Source of the DNA: Grammothele lineata
Lineage: Eukaryota > Basidiomycota > Agaricomycetes > Polyporales > Polyporaceae
Reading direction: 5' to 3'
Assembly (NCBI GenBank): GCA_002150815.3
Contig: NDFF03000143.1
Span: 122,489-186,488 of the forward strand
DNA length: 64,000 nt
Shown here: positions 22,808 through 33,868 of the stretch, piece after piece
Layout of the letters: the number at the start of each line of letters is the position of its first letter
Position numbering within the stretch: the first letter of the stretch is position 1
Program-made: the position numbers and the translations under genes
The notes under the pieces: generated by a model
Seen by the model: the letters and a program-made list of their open reading frames with translations, nothing else
The model's database searches: none
What the model was told of the DNA's origin: nothing

Positions 22808-24817
22808 ATGTGGCTACTCAACACGGAGAAGATCCAGCTCAAGTGGTTCGCGTCCCCCTCCGAGGTCTCCTACGCCATTCTCTCCCACGTCTGGTCCGAC
22901 GACGAGCAGACGTTCCAGGACACCCCCCACTGCGCCGGCGCTGGGCCCAACGGCTCTGGCTCCCGCGGCCCGCTCCGCCGCGCCCGCGACAGGGCCTTCC
23001 GCCGCCCGTCTGCGAAGATCCGCAATGCGTGTGCGCGGGCGAGGCACGACGGCTTCCGCTGGCTATGGGCGGATACGTGCTGCATCAACAAGGAGAACAG
23101 CGCGGAGCTTTCCGAGGCGATCAACTCCATGTACGCGTGGTACGATGCCGCGGCGATGTGCTACGCGTTTTTGGACGACGTCCCGAGCGGGGAGGATCCG
23201 AGTGCGCCGGGGTCGGCGTTCAAGAGGAGCAGGTGGTTTCGTCGCGGGTGGACGCTCCAGGAGCTTATTGCGCCTCACTCAGTCATCTTCCTCGCTCAGG
23301 ACTGGTCCCCTATAGGTCCCAAACGTCGTCTTGCGCCTCTCATTGAGAAAGTCACTGGGGTCGATAGGCAGGTGCTCACTCACCGCCGCGCTCTCGACGA
23401 CGTCAGCGTTGCGTGCCGGATGTCGTGGGCGGCGGGACGCCAGACGACGCGCGTCGAGGACGAGGCGTACGCGCTCATGGGCATCTTTGGCGTCTACATG
23501 CCGACGATCTACGGCGAGGGCCGCCACGCGTTCGCTCGCCTCCAGGAGGAGATCCTCAAGAAGAGCCCGGACCAGACCATCTTTGCCTGGGGGCGCGTTC
23601 TCGATGACCACCGCGGCGGCACGTTCGTCGAGTGCGCGCGCGAGCACGACTACGCGCCCCAGGCCCGCGCCCAGGCTCTCCTCGCCCCGTCCCCCGCAGA
23701 GTTTGCGGGCTGTGCGGACCTTAGGCCGCTCGCGCTCCGCGAATTTGCGGACGCGCTCGGTTTGCCGGAGAGCGTGCCTGAGTACACGAACACGAGCTGC
23801 GGCGTGCGCACGACGTTCCCGCTCATCCCGCTCGCACAGACGTCTGCGGTTGACGCTGCGCTCGCGCTCCTCGCGTGCCAGGACGGCCGCGGGAGGCTCG
23901 TCGGGCTCTATCTGCGCTCGCATCCGCGCCTGAGCACGGCCAGCAAGTATTTTGTCGGGGGTTACATCGCCCGTGGAGGGAGGCGAAACCACTACTACCG
24001 CGGCGCGCACATCCGTCTCGCGGACCTCGGCGCGAAGAACGGCGACAAGCCACCGGGGAAGAACGCCCTCGTACAGACACAGCCGATCCTGCGCGAGGTG
24101 CACGTCCACGCCGAGCCCACTGGAACGGCGGCAGCGCGGCAGTGTGGTAGCCGTGCCGGACGCCCTGAGTCGACCACGGACCTGTCGCGGACGTCGTCGA
24201 TGGTGTTCTTCGAGCCGCCGTGCACCGTCGTGTTCTCGAAGAGGAGTCTGGAGCGGCTGAAGCGGATGGGCTACATCGAACCAAACATTCCTGAAGGCGG
24301 CTTCCGGCTCGAGTCCCCCGGCGACTACAGGAGCGTGTCGTTTATCGGGCATGAATCATTCACGGTCCATATCGGCATTTGCCCATTGGACGCGGCGAGC
24401 TCGGTGCAGGCGGCACAGCTGTGGGCGACGGTTCGGTTCGACACGGGCGTCGACGTGCTCCTGGGCCTGCGTAGTGCCCGCGCGGCAGGTGAAGCAGAAA
24501 GAAGGAACGGGAGGGAAAAGGAGGAGGGGGATGTCGTGCCAGACGAGTCGATGTTGGTACAGTCGTGGAACGCAGGGCGAGCAACGTTCGGACACCGAGA
24601 AAAGCAGGTGCGGCTGACGTTTAGCTATCCGTACGCGGTGACAGCGGAGCAGGCGATGGCGGAGGTGTACGAGCTGGACATTCGGTACGACGGGTTTTAC
24701 CGGGTCGGAGGGATGGTTCGAAGACGGAGCAAGAGGTCAAGTACGATGGACACTGGAAGCTCTTTGTTGTCTTTAAGGACTGGGGACAGCCGTCGCATTC
24801 TTGTTGGTGGAGCATAG
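22808..24817 (+). CDS. HET-domain protein 2 (tandem paralogue of HET1)
   Basis: A 669-residue single-exon frame starting MWLLNTEKIQLKWF; the ATG at 22808 aligns with the HET1 start, so I prefer it to the upstream in-frame extension. HET motifs: YAILSHVWSDDEQTF, RWLWADTCCINKENSAELSE, SRWFRRGWTLQELIAPHSV and VYMPTIYGEGRHAFARLQ. The C-terminal module (GHESFTVHIGI, QLWATVRF, ESMLVQSWNAGRATF, VYELDIR) is conserved with HET1, but a charged insert (AGEAERRNGREKEEGD) extends the loop before it. Coding DNA is visibly more GC-rich at third positions than HET1, although the proteins are close. That suggests the duplication is not recent or that codon use has diverged. Confidence 0.88.
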   Translation: MWLLNTEKIQLKWFASPSEVSYAILSHVWSDDEQTFQDTPHCAGAGPNGSGSRGPLRRARDRAFRRPSAKIRNACARARHDGFRWLWADTCCINKENSAELSEAINSMYAWYDAAAMCYAFLDDVPSGEDPSAPGSAFKRSRWFRRGWTLQELIAPHSVIFLAQDWSPIGPKRRLAPLIEKVTGVDRQVLTHRRALDDVSVACRMSWAAGRQTTRVEDEAYALMGIFGVYMPTIYGEGRHAFARLQEEILKKSPDQTIFAWGRVLDDHRGGTFVECAREHDYAPQARAQALLAPSPAEFAGCADLRPLALREFADALGLPESVPEYTNTSCGVRTTFPLIPLAQTSAVDAALALLACQDGRGRLVGLYLRSHPRLSTASKYFVGGYIARGGRRNHYYRGAHIRLADLGAKNGDKPPGKNALVQTQPILREVHVHAEPTGTAAARQCGSRAGRPESTTDLSRTSSMVFFEPPCTVVFSKRSLERLKRMGYIEPNIPEGGFRLESPGDYRSVSFIGHESFTVHIGICPLDAASSVQAAQLWATVRFDTGVDVLLGLRSARAAGEAERRNGREKEEGDVVPDESMLVQSWNAGRATFGHREKQVRLTFSYPYAVTAEQAMAEVYELDIRYDGFYRVGGMVRRRSKRSSTMDTGSSLLSLRTGDSRRILVGGA

Positions 24818-25186
24818 CTAGTACTTCTAATTGAGACTGAGTTGTGTATGAGCAGGTGATAGTAGGAGTTCAAGCTTGTAAGAGAGGCGAGCGCCTAATT
24901 GTATAAACTCGACTGTTGCCCGATAGGTCTATTTTTGTTAGTTGAACTCAACCGCCATGTTCCGCGGCGGGAATCCGTCCCACTGTATTCAACGTCAGCA
25001 TCCTCCTTCTCCTATTTACCCCGGCCCGACGCTTATGGTCATCTGGTTCAGCTTCGAGCTGAGCGGACCGCTGGGAATGAAGCTGATGAGCATCCGTCAT
25101 CATGTATAAGGAGGAGTCCAGTGCTCGAGCTCGGATCCTGTTGGGTTTCGCGACTCCTCTCTGTCCCTCTCAACTCTACCATTCAG
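24818..25186. other. Intergenic region HET2 to aldo/keto reductase
   Basis: 369 bp with no supported gene. It presumably carries the HET2 terminator and the reductase promoter. Confidence 0.4.
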
Positions 25187-26466
25187 ATGGCGGCTGATAT
25201 TCCCAGCTTCACCCTCAACACGGGCCAGAAGATGCCCTCTGTTGGCATGGGGTGTGTAGACCATCGAACTTGGTCCTCCAGCGGTAACATCAATAGTTAC
25301 AACGCTCACTTCAATTTCCAGGTGCTGGATGGGACCATCCGGAGAAAGTGAGACTGTAGAACGCATGTGCAAGATTGCGCTCGAGGTACGCACCAAGCAC
25401 ATCGCAAGCCGCCTCCTCTCACCTTCTTCGGACATAGATGGGATACAGACACATCGACACGGTGAGTTAGCATCACAAACTTGATCTCCCGAGCACGAAT
25501 CTCATCGTCGTCTACAGGCCGCGGGCTACTTCAATGAAGCAGCTGTAGGCAAGGCAATGCGCGACTCGGGCATCCCCCGCGAGGAGATCTTCCTCACTAC
25601 CAAGCTTCCGAACGGAGATCACCACCGCGTAGCCGAGTCACTCCAAGAGTCGCTCGACAAGCTTGGGGTTGCCTACGTCGACCTCTATCTCATACACTGG
25701 CCGCAGGGGTCCATCGATGGTAAGACCGTCCCGTATGGCCAGAGCCCGACGTTCGTCGAGACGTGGAAGGAGATGGAGAAGCTCCTCGTCACCGGCAAAG
25801 TGCGCGCAATCGGCGTGTCGAACTTCTCTATCAAGAACCTAGAGATCCTCCTCCGGGAGACGTCCGTTATTCCGGCTACGAACCAGATCGAGGTTCATCC
25901 ATGCCTGCCTTCCGTTGATCTGATGAGCTACTGCGAGGCCAAGGGGATCCTGGTGACAGCGTATTCGCCGCTCGGTACGTGCTCTCAGGCTAACGCTCCA
26001 GGCCTTGAAGAATTCGAGAGAGTTTCGAGTTCTGAATTGGTTGCAGGCCGCCCGAAGGAGTATGACGGGAAGCCTGTCTTTCTTAACGACCCGGATGTCG
26101 TGCGCATCGCGGAGAAGCACGGCTCGACACCAGGGCAGGTGGCGCTCAGCTGGGGTGTCCAGCGTGGGACTGTGGTGATTCCGAAGAGCGAGAACGCGGA
26201 GCGGATAAAACAAAACATCACAGTACGTCCCTCACTATTGCGCCTTGAGAGCGATCCCGTTGATTACCGCCTTGTACGTGTTTGTCATACAGCTCTTACA
26301 ATTAACCGAAGACGACATGAACGACATCGATGCCATACATAAGAAGCCGGGGATGCATCGCTCGCTCTTGCGCTACCACATAAATAGTCCGGACGGGATG
26401 GTATTCGGGTGGACCTACGAGCAGATGGGTTGGAACATGGCCAAGGGTGGCATCATCGTTGACTAG
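25187..26466 (+). CDS. Aldo/keto reductase
   Basis: Starts MAADIPSFTLNTGQKMPSVG and is spliced through short introns (about 25250-25325, 25388-25437, 25462-25518, 25974-26045 and 26222-26292). The AKR catalytic tetrad is complete: Asp in HIDTAAGYF, Tyr in the same motif, Lys in LTTKLPNGD and His in LIHWPQG. Later motifs are IGVSNFSIKNLEIL, NQIEVHPCLP, VTAYSPLG and the NADP-binding VVIPKSENAERIKQN. The protein is about 300 residues, the normal size for a (beta/alpha)8 AKR that reduces carbonyls with NADPH. The substrate cannot be told from sequence; GCY-type and xylose-reductase-like members share these motifs. The stop is TAG at 26464-26466. Confidence 0.88.
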
Positions 26467-26585
26467 GCCCATGAGATGAGGCTGTTTGTATGTACGATAA
26501 TGTTCTCAAGACTGGTGTAATAGTTGAGCAACAACGCAAAGTTATGGGCAGTGCTGAGAGGGCGTGTGGGAGGAAGATCGCAAAA

Positions 26586-26704
26586 AGGCACTACCAGGGT
26601 TCGAACCTGGGTTTTGGGAAGGGGGGGAGGCGGGTGCCTGCCGGCGAACAGGCAGGCACCCGCCTGTCAAAATCCCAAGTGATAAACCACTACACTATAG
26701 TGCC
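26586..26704 (-). tRNA. tRNA-Gln (anticodon UUG) with a 46-nt intron
   Basis: On the minus strand the acceptor arms GGCACTA (26704-26698) and TAGTGCC (26593-26587) pair perfectly. A Gln-type D arm (TAGTGTAGTGGTTTATCAC) follows. The anticodon stem TGGGA/TCCCA encloses the loop with TTG at 26670-26668, and the T arm is CCAGG-TTCGAAC-CCTGG. An intron at the canonical position after nucleotide 37 spans 26666-26621, leaving a 73-nt mature tRNA. The intron is dominated by a perfect 15-bp inverted repeat, AGGCGGGTGCCTGCC and its complement, with an 8-nt loop. An oligo-T tract at the 3' end (26586-26582) serves as the Pol III terminator. Confidence 0.88.
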
Positions 26705-27897
26705 TTCGCTTGCAGTTCGTGCGGCCTCCGTTCCTTGGGCGTGAGACGTGTCATCCGCACCGCAATACTTACTCCGACTCACCTTCGACGGTTTTGGTTT
26801 CCCTTCGTCTTCCCTACTAACCCCTTGGGCCACACCACTGTGTTCTCCGAGTTTGGTTTACAGCCACGTCATTACACATCCCCAGCACCTGTCCGTAATA
26901 ACAGGAAACCTAGTCACTGCAAGTTACTCCGAGCATTGGTCAGCCTGTGGCGGCCGTCGATGGCTGCACGAGTCAAGCACGAGTACCTTTTCAGCACGGC
27001 CGCCCAGGGCATTCCGGTCAACACCGCGGCTCTCTGTAGGGAAGCTAGTGGACTTTTTCACGCAATACTTGCTGCGAACCTCACTTGACAATGGTTCTAA
27101 TCGTGGCACACTCCCGTGCCTCCAAGGTGACTCTCCGCGCCAGCTGCGTCCGTGTGTTGGATTGTTGACCTCATTCTATCCCCAGATAAATCCCCAGCCG
27201 ACGTTCTTCTATGAGATATCAGAAGTTTGCGGTCACCGTGTACGCCTTGAATTCACCGAACGCCATTCGAATGCCATATCGATACTTACGGCACAGTCCA
27301 AGAGTAATAACTCAGGTGGTGGAGGATTGTCGTAGCCCCTCAGGCTGCCAGGGCCTGCCGCTTCTCCACTAGGTTAGGGAGATGTAGTCTTCTCTGTTGC
27401 GGAGCCAGACCCGGCTTGACAGTCCGCAGGCCCACCGCGGCATACTCACAGCATCTTTCTCGCTGAACTCTCCACCGCCAACCACTGCAGAACAAGAGTG
27501 TCATTAACGGGGAGGATGCTGCAGAAAGCCTTAGTGGTCTACCCTCCGTGGCAGTACTACCCCGATCCGCCATCTCATATCCAGTCAGAAGTGAACCTTA
27601 CACCTCATAGCATGACTTGACATCGAAGAACCTTGTGTAAGCGTTCGTTCCATCGAGAAATCGACGAAGAACAATGCAGCTACGGACAACGCGCAGGTAC
27701 GATATTCCGATGTGACTACAATGTTTTAGTCGTCTTCCATCCAGGGCTCGTGCCAATATCAGAAGATGGGTGTGGTGTATGTATGTACCTGCCTTATGCC
27801 CCGGAAGAACGGATCATTGTGGTGAATTAGGGGTCTACTGGTACGTACTATTAACACTGTTCGGATTCAAATTGACTAGCTCGCGTAGTTCCATACC
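26705..27897. other. Intergenic region, no supported gene
   Basis: About 1.2 kb of lower-GC sequence between the tRNA-Gln gene and the end of the PriA-like gene. Open frames here (for example 26748-27335 +) show no motif, repeat or splice-supported continuity. I see nothing I can support. Confidence 0.4.
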
Positions 27898-29075
27898 CTA
27901 GTACCCTACGAAAACGCAGGTCGACCTGTCTAGGGAAATCTCGTAGCCAACCTGGCATAGCCATACGACACATGTTCCGCGAACACACGCGACCTCCTCA
28001 ACACCTAAGATTGCCGTACAGTCCCGCCCAACCGGGGAGAACGCGTCGAGGGGGTTTGCGCACCCGCCGCCTGCCAAGAATAGAGAACGTTAGCTAACCG
28101 AGTCCTCTGCGTTGAATGCTCCGCCGCAGCCACCGGGGCGCTCTGCCGTACATATGCGCAGCGCGAAGACAACCATGCCCTTCGCCGCGTACACGACTCG
28201 CCTCGGCGGATAGTAGCTGAGAAAGATGAGCTCACAGCTTTGAACGTCCTTCTCCGCATCCACACACTTCCATCGCGGCGTGTTGTCGACCCACCGCCGT
28301 CCGTACGCGCCGCAGGGCGTCTGGCCACGCGGACACATGGTCCGCCGCCGCGGCGCGGACACAACTCCGTTGCCGCGTTTCCGTAACGCCGCCGCCTCCA
28401 AGGGCACTTGTTCATCCGGCGGTGTCACGCCGCAGCCCTCGACGCGCCTACACGGCGTGTCGTATATCGAGAAGTCTGCGACAGACGGGTCTAAAGCACA
28501 TGTAGTGGGATGCTCGGCAGGGCTCGGATGCAAGCTGTGCGGGCAACGGAAAGCGCAGGGATTGGAAGCCCTGCAGGTGGGCGTTGCACCCAAAGGGTAG
28601 ATGCATTGTTCGACATCCGGGTCGTTGAAAAGCTGTGGATGGTGTTAGAACAATGCCGAAGTATGGAAGAGAACATCACACTGACCATACTTGTGAGTGC
28701 TATCTCAACGGCGTCAGGTCCAAACCTTCGGGCTGCCTGTCATGAGAAGCGCGCCGTTCAATATGTGAACGTCACATGAGCAAACGAGAATCAGACCTCC
28801 ATGGCCATTGCATTCGTCTTCATTATCTTCGGAATGTTGGATAGACACATGCACTCGGCTGATGACTCGTTGGACGTTGGATGACACAGGAAGATGCGTC
28901 AGGACGTACTAAAAGGGCCGACATACTGGCCTGACACCACGAGTTGAGCGTGGAAATATCCGCAAACATTGGTCGAGGGATTGGTCAGGTCACCCCAGGC
29001 GTCGACAGTCTGAGCGGCGCCGAGCTGAGAACGTAGGACAAAGGCAGGGAGGAGGGCAATAGGCGAGAGGCGCAT
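27898..29075 (-). CDS. PriA-like cysteine-rich secreted protein
   Basis: Reassembled from about five exons. The start at 29075 gives a signal peptide (MRLSPIALLPAFVLRSQLGA). A short exon has the family CLC-type motif (CMCLSNIPKIMKTNAMAM, about 28800). Next is RRFGPDAVEIALTSM, then LFNDPDVEQCIYPLGATPTC and NPCAFRCPHSLHPSPAEHPT. CPRGQTPCGAYGR and KCVDAEKDVQSC follow. An intron (about 28085-28227) leads to the last exon: CGGCANPLDAFSPVGRDC, TAILGVEEVACVRGTC and QVGYEISLDRSTCVF. The stop is TAG at 27898-27900. Cysteine spacing matches PriA, first described from Lentinula primordia, a secreted family of unknown biochemical role that is often developmentally regulated. Length is about 285 residues. 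Internal splice sites are my inference. Confidence 0.8.
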
Positions 29076-30093
29076 GGTGTGATGAAAGAAAGAAGGAAGA
29101 GAACGAGAAGAAAAAAGTGTCTTTGAACAGCTGCGCAGTCGTCACCGTCTGTAGAAAGAAGAGTGTTAGCGCCTGCCGTCCGATCGAGATGTAGCCATGT
29201 CGGCCATGGCCTATGGAGGGTGTTCCTGGGTACCGCTTAATCGGGAATGGGTAGAAGGGAATACGGAGGAGTTAGCTCCGGGAATGCCTACAGCGGCGCT
29301 TGTGGCTGCGCATGGGAGTTCCGGAAACAGAGCAATACGACGTCGAGACGGAAAGCGGATCGCGCGGGACGCCCCGAAGTGTTTCGACAATTGGTGGCTG
29401 AAGACAGATACCCGGGTCAGTTAGCAGACAAGAACGCGATGACCGAAAGAGTACGTGACTGAGGAAGGAAGACACATTGAGTGGAACGTGTACGATATAT
29501 CTTAGGAACGTACGGCAACGTGTTAAAGGCATAAAGGCAACGATCGATCGAGGACGGAATGGAGCTGCGATGAGCGGAGGACAGTGCCACAACTGCCTGG
29601 CCCAGCCTGAGAGTGATGGCAGGACGCACTAGTAGTGCGTGCAGGCATCCTAAGTAGTTGGTGCGAGACTTTCGACCCTTGTTCGACCCTCAAGTATTCG
29701 TTGTGCAGGACGGGTGTCCACAAGGCTGGCACAGCGCACAGGGTATATGTAGAGAAGCCAATTCTCCTGGAATGAAGAAGGCATCGGGAGGCAGAGACAT
29801 CGGCGACAGAAGGTGAACTAGCGGCGGTGCTACTTCGTACTTGGGGGGCCGGTGTTACGGTGGTGGTGTCGACGGCGGCAACTTGAAGGGAAGCGCCTCG
29901 CGGCGCTATGAGGCGGGGCGGAGGCGGTGCCTGACCTATGAGCGCCAAAAGCTTTCGCAGAACTGTCCGAATACGAACCGCGTTCGGGCTGTGCCTCGGT
30001 CGACATATAACACGCCACCGACACGGCTGCCTTTTCAGCAGGCCAACGCACATCTTCCACCACCAGCACCCCCACTACTTGCCATCTAGCATC
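29076..30093. other. Divergent intergenic region
   Basis: About 1 kb between the PriA-like gene (-) and the small conserved gene (+), holding both promoters. A minus-strand open frame at 29523-30053 has no recognisable features and is not accepted as a gene. Confidence 0.4.
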
Positions 30094-30686
30094 ATGCCTC
30101 GGCCAGATCTCTTCACCTACCGCTATGAGGGCACCATGGTTTATGTCACCCCAGGCCAGACATACGAGGTTCGTTCCTCTGCCACTGCAATTTCGCCTTT
30201 CGAGCGCCACTGACCCGCCACCCTCAGGAGGCCATCAAATTTGCGCGCGAGGTCTTCCCCGAACTCGCCAGAGTAGACCCAAAGCGGATCACGATTTGCG
30301 TTAACGGAATCGTGAATAAGGAACGCAAGCATGTCCGTATCGGGCCTATGGCCTGGTCCGCCGTCGTTCCTACCCTCGCCCGCTTCGAGGTCCTCGAAAT
30401 CTTTCTCAAGCCGGAAGCTCCCAAGGGCGCACCTTCCATCGCCGTCAACGACGGCTCTGCCCTCGACCTCGACTCTCTTCCCAATTACGAGGACGTAAAA
30501 GAAAAGAGCGGTGGCGCCGACTTCCTATCCCCGTCCCGCGCTCCGTCGCCCTACATGAAACAGCTCTCTCTAGACGAAGTGCGCCGCGCATCGGAGCCGC
30601 GATCCTGTTCGTCATCATCACGGTCGCAGAGTCCTTCCGGCATCTCGGAGTGGGCAAAGAACCTTTTTGGAAAGCGTGTAGAGTAA
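30094..30686 (+). CDS. Conserved hypothetical fungal protein
   Basis: Two exons; intron 30169-30227 (GTTCGT...CTCAG) joins GQTYE to EAIKFAREVFPEL. The product is about 177 residues starting MPRPDLFTYRYEGTMVYV. The N-terminal ~100 residues look like a compact folded domain (RITICVNGIVNKERKHVRIG, ARFEVLEIFLKPE). The C-terminal half is Ser-rich and probably disordered (SPSRAPSPYMKQLSLDEVRR), ending SEWAKNLFGKRVE. There is no signal peptide or membrane segment. The N-terminal block resembles a family I think is widespread in Agaricomycetes, but I cannot name a function. Confidence 0.75.
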
Positions 30687-31611
30687 TCGTTGTGTGGCAA
30701 AGTGTCTTATGTTATTGTTCCAGGCATACCAAACACTTGCTATCCGTTGCTTCGGACTTGACGGATTGTATTGTGTACTGTACACTATTTCACTTGTATT
30801 ACATTAGCACATATTCTTCACTATACAACTGGTCCGGTTACGCACCTATCACAGACCGGACTTACTATCCGTTACTGCCGTCCTCTAGGTACCACTCTCT
30901 AGCCACGAATCTGGGCGTCTCGAGTACGTAGATGTATCTTAGTCAAGAGCAAACGTAGATCAGGAGGTACAGCCGCGTGCGGTACTCGCGGACCGAACGG
31001 CACCGCCGAGGGCCACCGAGGCGTTAAGTTACGTCGCGCTCCGAATCCGACACCGAACGGGCGCCGGTCTACACGGATCCGGTGCCCGAGGAAGCCCGTC
31101 AATGGATTGCCCGGCACGCAGAACACTGCAAATGCTCGGAGAAAAATACATGTAACCCGAAACGAAACGCGGCGATGCCTGTCATGTACTTTAGGTATTC
31201 AGCCGGGAAGAGGATGAATCAGCATAGTAGTCGTATCCACACGTGGTGCAGACTCACATTCTAGGCGCGTTTACTCTAAGTGGCGGAGTTCCTGACTCGT
31301 GGCTGTTGCGTGGAGCGAAGATGCTGGAAGCCTAGACGGTACCCCATGAGTGGAGTCCTGGGAGAAGCTCATCGTTAGCTTCGACGATGGTGATTGCGAG
31401 GATGAGGGACAAGTGAGAACGTATCCGCGGGGCGATGGAGACTTGATCAGAGACTCCAGGGAACCCAATTCAACCACGGACCATACATGGCAAGCTGCAC
31501 TGAATGGGTCACGTCAGTGGCTTGCATTTGTGGCCATCATTGCCCGCAATCCTGTACCACTAGTGCTTGCCCTGTGGATCCTACAGTAAGCGAGACCCTA
31601 GGATACCAACT
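30687..31611. other. Intergenic region, no supported gene
   Basis: About 0.9 kb of mixed composition. No domain, RNA gene or clear repeat was recognised. Confidence 0.35.
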
Positions 31612-32130
31612 TCACTTATGCTTCGGCGTTCTCCGAAGCTCACGAGCTTGATCGGACCACATAGACCAAACCACACTGCGCGCGGCATGTGGTGTAGGGG
31701 GACCCTGTTCATATGACTCCGCCTTCACGCTCGTCGGATCAACGAGCTGGCCAGTTTCGGTGATTTGCTCATAGACTTTTTGGATCAAAGGACGCCCGTC
31801 CATGCCGACGCAGCAGCGACACAGCCATGTCAAGATTGGCGTATCGAGCGCATGGATACTCTGAAGGGAGACACTTTTTCCTGCGATGGGCGATGCTGAG
31901 GAGACATTGGTAACTGACAAGTGTGGTTTCGGATGAGCGACCACAACCGATGCGGTGCGGAAAGTCCTCACCATAGCTCGACGTAAAGGTATACGATTTA
32001 GAAGCACCCTAAATGCACATGCACTGGTGTAGTGGAGACACGTTATCAATACATGTGCCCTCATACTAGGCTGAACAGAGTAGTGTGTATTGCGATGCTG
32101 CTCTAGGCAGGGCGTGAGTAATTGTACCAT
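31612..32130 (-). CDS. Uncertain ORF, 172 residues
   Basis: An ATG-initiated minus-strand frame (MVQLLTPCLEQHRNTHYS) downstream of the NAD kinase gene and on the same strand. The C-terminal half (GMDGRPLIQKVYEQITETG, AARSVVWSMWSDQAREL) reads more like protein than the N-terminal half, which is Cys/His/Arg-rich. It could be the last exon of a spliced or decayed gene. No family was recognised. Confidence 0.25.
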   Translation of the reverse strand: MVQLLTPCLEQHRNTHYSVQPSMRAHVLITCLHYTSACAFRVLLNRIPLRRAMVRTFRTASVVVAHPKPHLSVTNVSSASPIAGKSVSLQSIHALDTPILTWLCRCCVGMDGRPLIQKVYEQITETGQLVDPTSVKAESYEQGPPTPHAARSVVWSMWSDQARELRRTPKHK

Positions 32131-32212
32131 TCTCCGTTTCTGGGGCGACTACTCACCGAATGTCCGCACACTACGTGCCAAGCTACGCGTACTATGTACT
32201 ACCCAACGACTC

Positions 32213-33868
32213 TTACGTCCGCTGATGTCTCGTCAAGGCCTTGCTCCTGAACGTCGCATTATACTGTAGCAGGTTGTTGATGTCTCGCACCCAATCGTCT
32301 TCCTTGCCGGGTCCCGCGCCTTCAATGCCTTCCCGCTCGTCCGACGGTTCACTGATAGAGGAGCGGTTGATGCACGGGATCGGATATAAGGACGCTCTGA
32401 CGGTCACGCTTTCCCCCGGAGAAAGTACATGCGACGTCTGGCCGTCCATTGAGAGCCCGGCGGAGGAACGGGAACGCTCGTTCACCTGGCAGCGGGCGCG
32501 GGGAAAGAAGGTATAAGCGACAAGCAAAGACGCGCGAAGAATGCGTGCGTACCCGCAATGTGATTGATGACGAAGACGGGAACACCAATGGGCGGAACGA
32601 GAGGCTTCGCGGACATATTGGCGTCAGAACGATCGCGCTCAACGACGGATGCACGATCGGTCCCCCAGCCGAAAGTGAGTATGCCGTCGAGCCGGTAGGG
32701 GTGGACACGATTAGACCATCTGACTGGAGAACTCATAAGCGTTCATTTCCGGACCCTCTGTATGAGGGGTGCACGAGGATACGACGCATACCACTGCTTC
32801 TGTGAGATGCTGTCCGTCGACATATACATCGATGGTGTTGAGGTGCGGGCTGGCGCCCCGGTGGAGCGCAATTTCATTCATGACCTGCCAATCTGTCCAT
32901 GCTAGCCTCAGTGATAAGCACACACGACTTGACCGTAGGCGTACCTTCACACTGGGTATCGATGGGAGCACCGCCCGAGTCCTGGAACGAACACGCGAGA
33001 CGCATTCGGTGCAAGACAGTGATACGCCCTGCGAATGCGCTGTCGATCGCTTTCGTGTAATCATCAATGTCTTCCAAGAATGCGTTTAAGTCGGCGGTGG
33101 CTATACGCTATGCATTTAGGCAACTCACGGAATGGGAGGAGGAAGCCGAGCGTTCCCATTGAGAAACTAAGTACAGGGGGAACCGCGCCGACTTTGAACA
33201 GAGACGATGCATGCAGGATCGTGCCATCTCCTCCGAGGGTGATGACAAGGTCAATTGGTACGGCGTTTGGCCCTGCACGGGACGGTTGAGCTCGGGCATG
33301 GTTAAACGAAACGCATATACGGACCTGGTCTCCAGACCTGGGCGCCCGACGGGATATCTGGACGGTCCTCCCCGTAGACAGTGACGTCGGGGTATTTTTC
33401 TCGGATGTAGCTAACCGCATATATGAAGACCGGCAGAGCGTAAGAAACGAGTGCAAGTACGTACGAGAGGAGAATGTCGATCGCGTCGACTACAGGTTTT
33501 GTGCGAAGTTTGTTGACGATCAGGACGGACTTCGGCGAAATGCCGTCGGTGACGCGCCTAGCTTAGAGCATGGTCAGGAAGTTGGCACACAAAGGCAGCA
33601 CAGTAGGAAGTATGGGGTGTGGATGGAGACGGAGTTCAGGATGTGTGTGCGCTAATGGAGGGAGAAAGGTGGGAACAAAAGCAAAACCAAGAACATACGT
33701 TGGACCGACGCTGTACCTCGCAAAGCCTCCGAATACTTTTCTCCGGGCCGCGGCTGGTAAGGGATGAGGCCTTGGGTGCATTGTATGCAGGAGGCGGGGT
33801 GCTGAAGTGCGGAAAAATGGCCTGCAGGCCGCAACAGCAGGGCGGAAAAGAGAGGTAATTTTCTGCAT
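32213..33868 (-). CDS. POS5: NAD(H) kinase, mitochondrial Pos5-like
   Basis: The start at 33868 gives [19 protein letters not shown], a presequence-like N-terminus; an in-frame Met at 33919 would add 17 residues. An intron (about 33559-33720) joins it to [19 protein letters not shown]. The next exon has [17 protein letters not shown]. The kinase signature [18 protein letters not shown] is at about 33200-33260, followed by [13 protein letters not shown]. Then come [20 protein letters not shown], the substrate-binding [20 protein letters not shown] (about 32630-32705) and a C-terminal beta region with [15 protein letters not shown]. The enzyme phosphorylates NAD(H) to NADP(H), and a presequence points to matrix NADPH supply. 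TAA is at 32213-32215. Family is clear; the Pos5 rather than Utr1/Yef1 assignment rests on the presequence. Confidence 0.85.

Noticed and set aside
29523..30053. 176-codon minus-strand ORF
   Set aside because: No recognisable motif, composition like non-coding DNA, and located in a divergent promoter interval.
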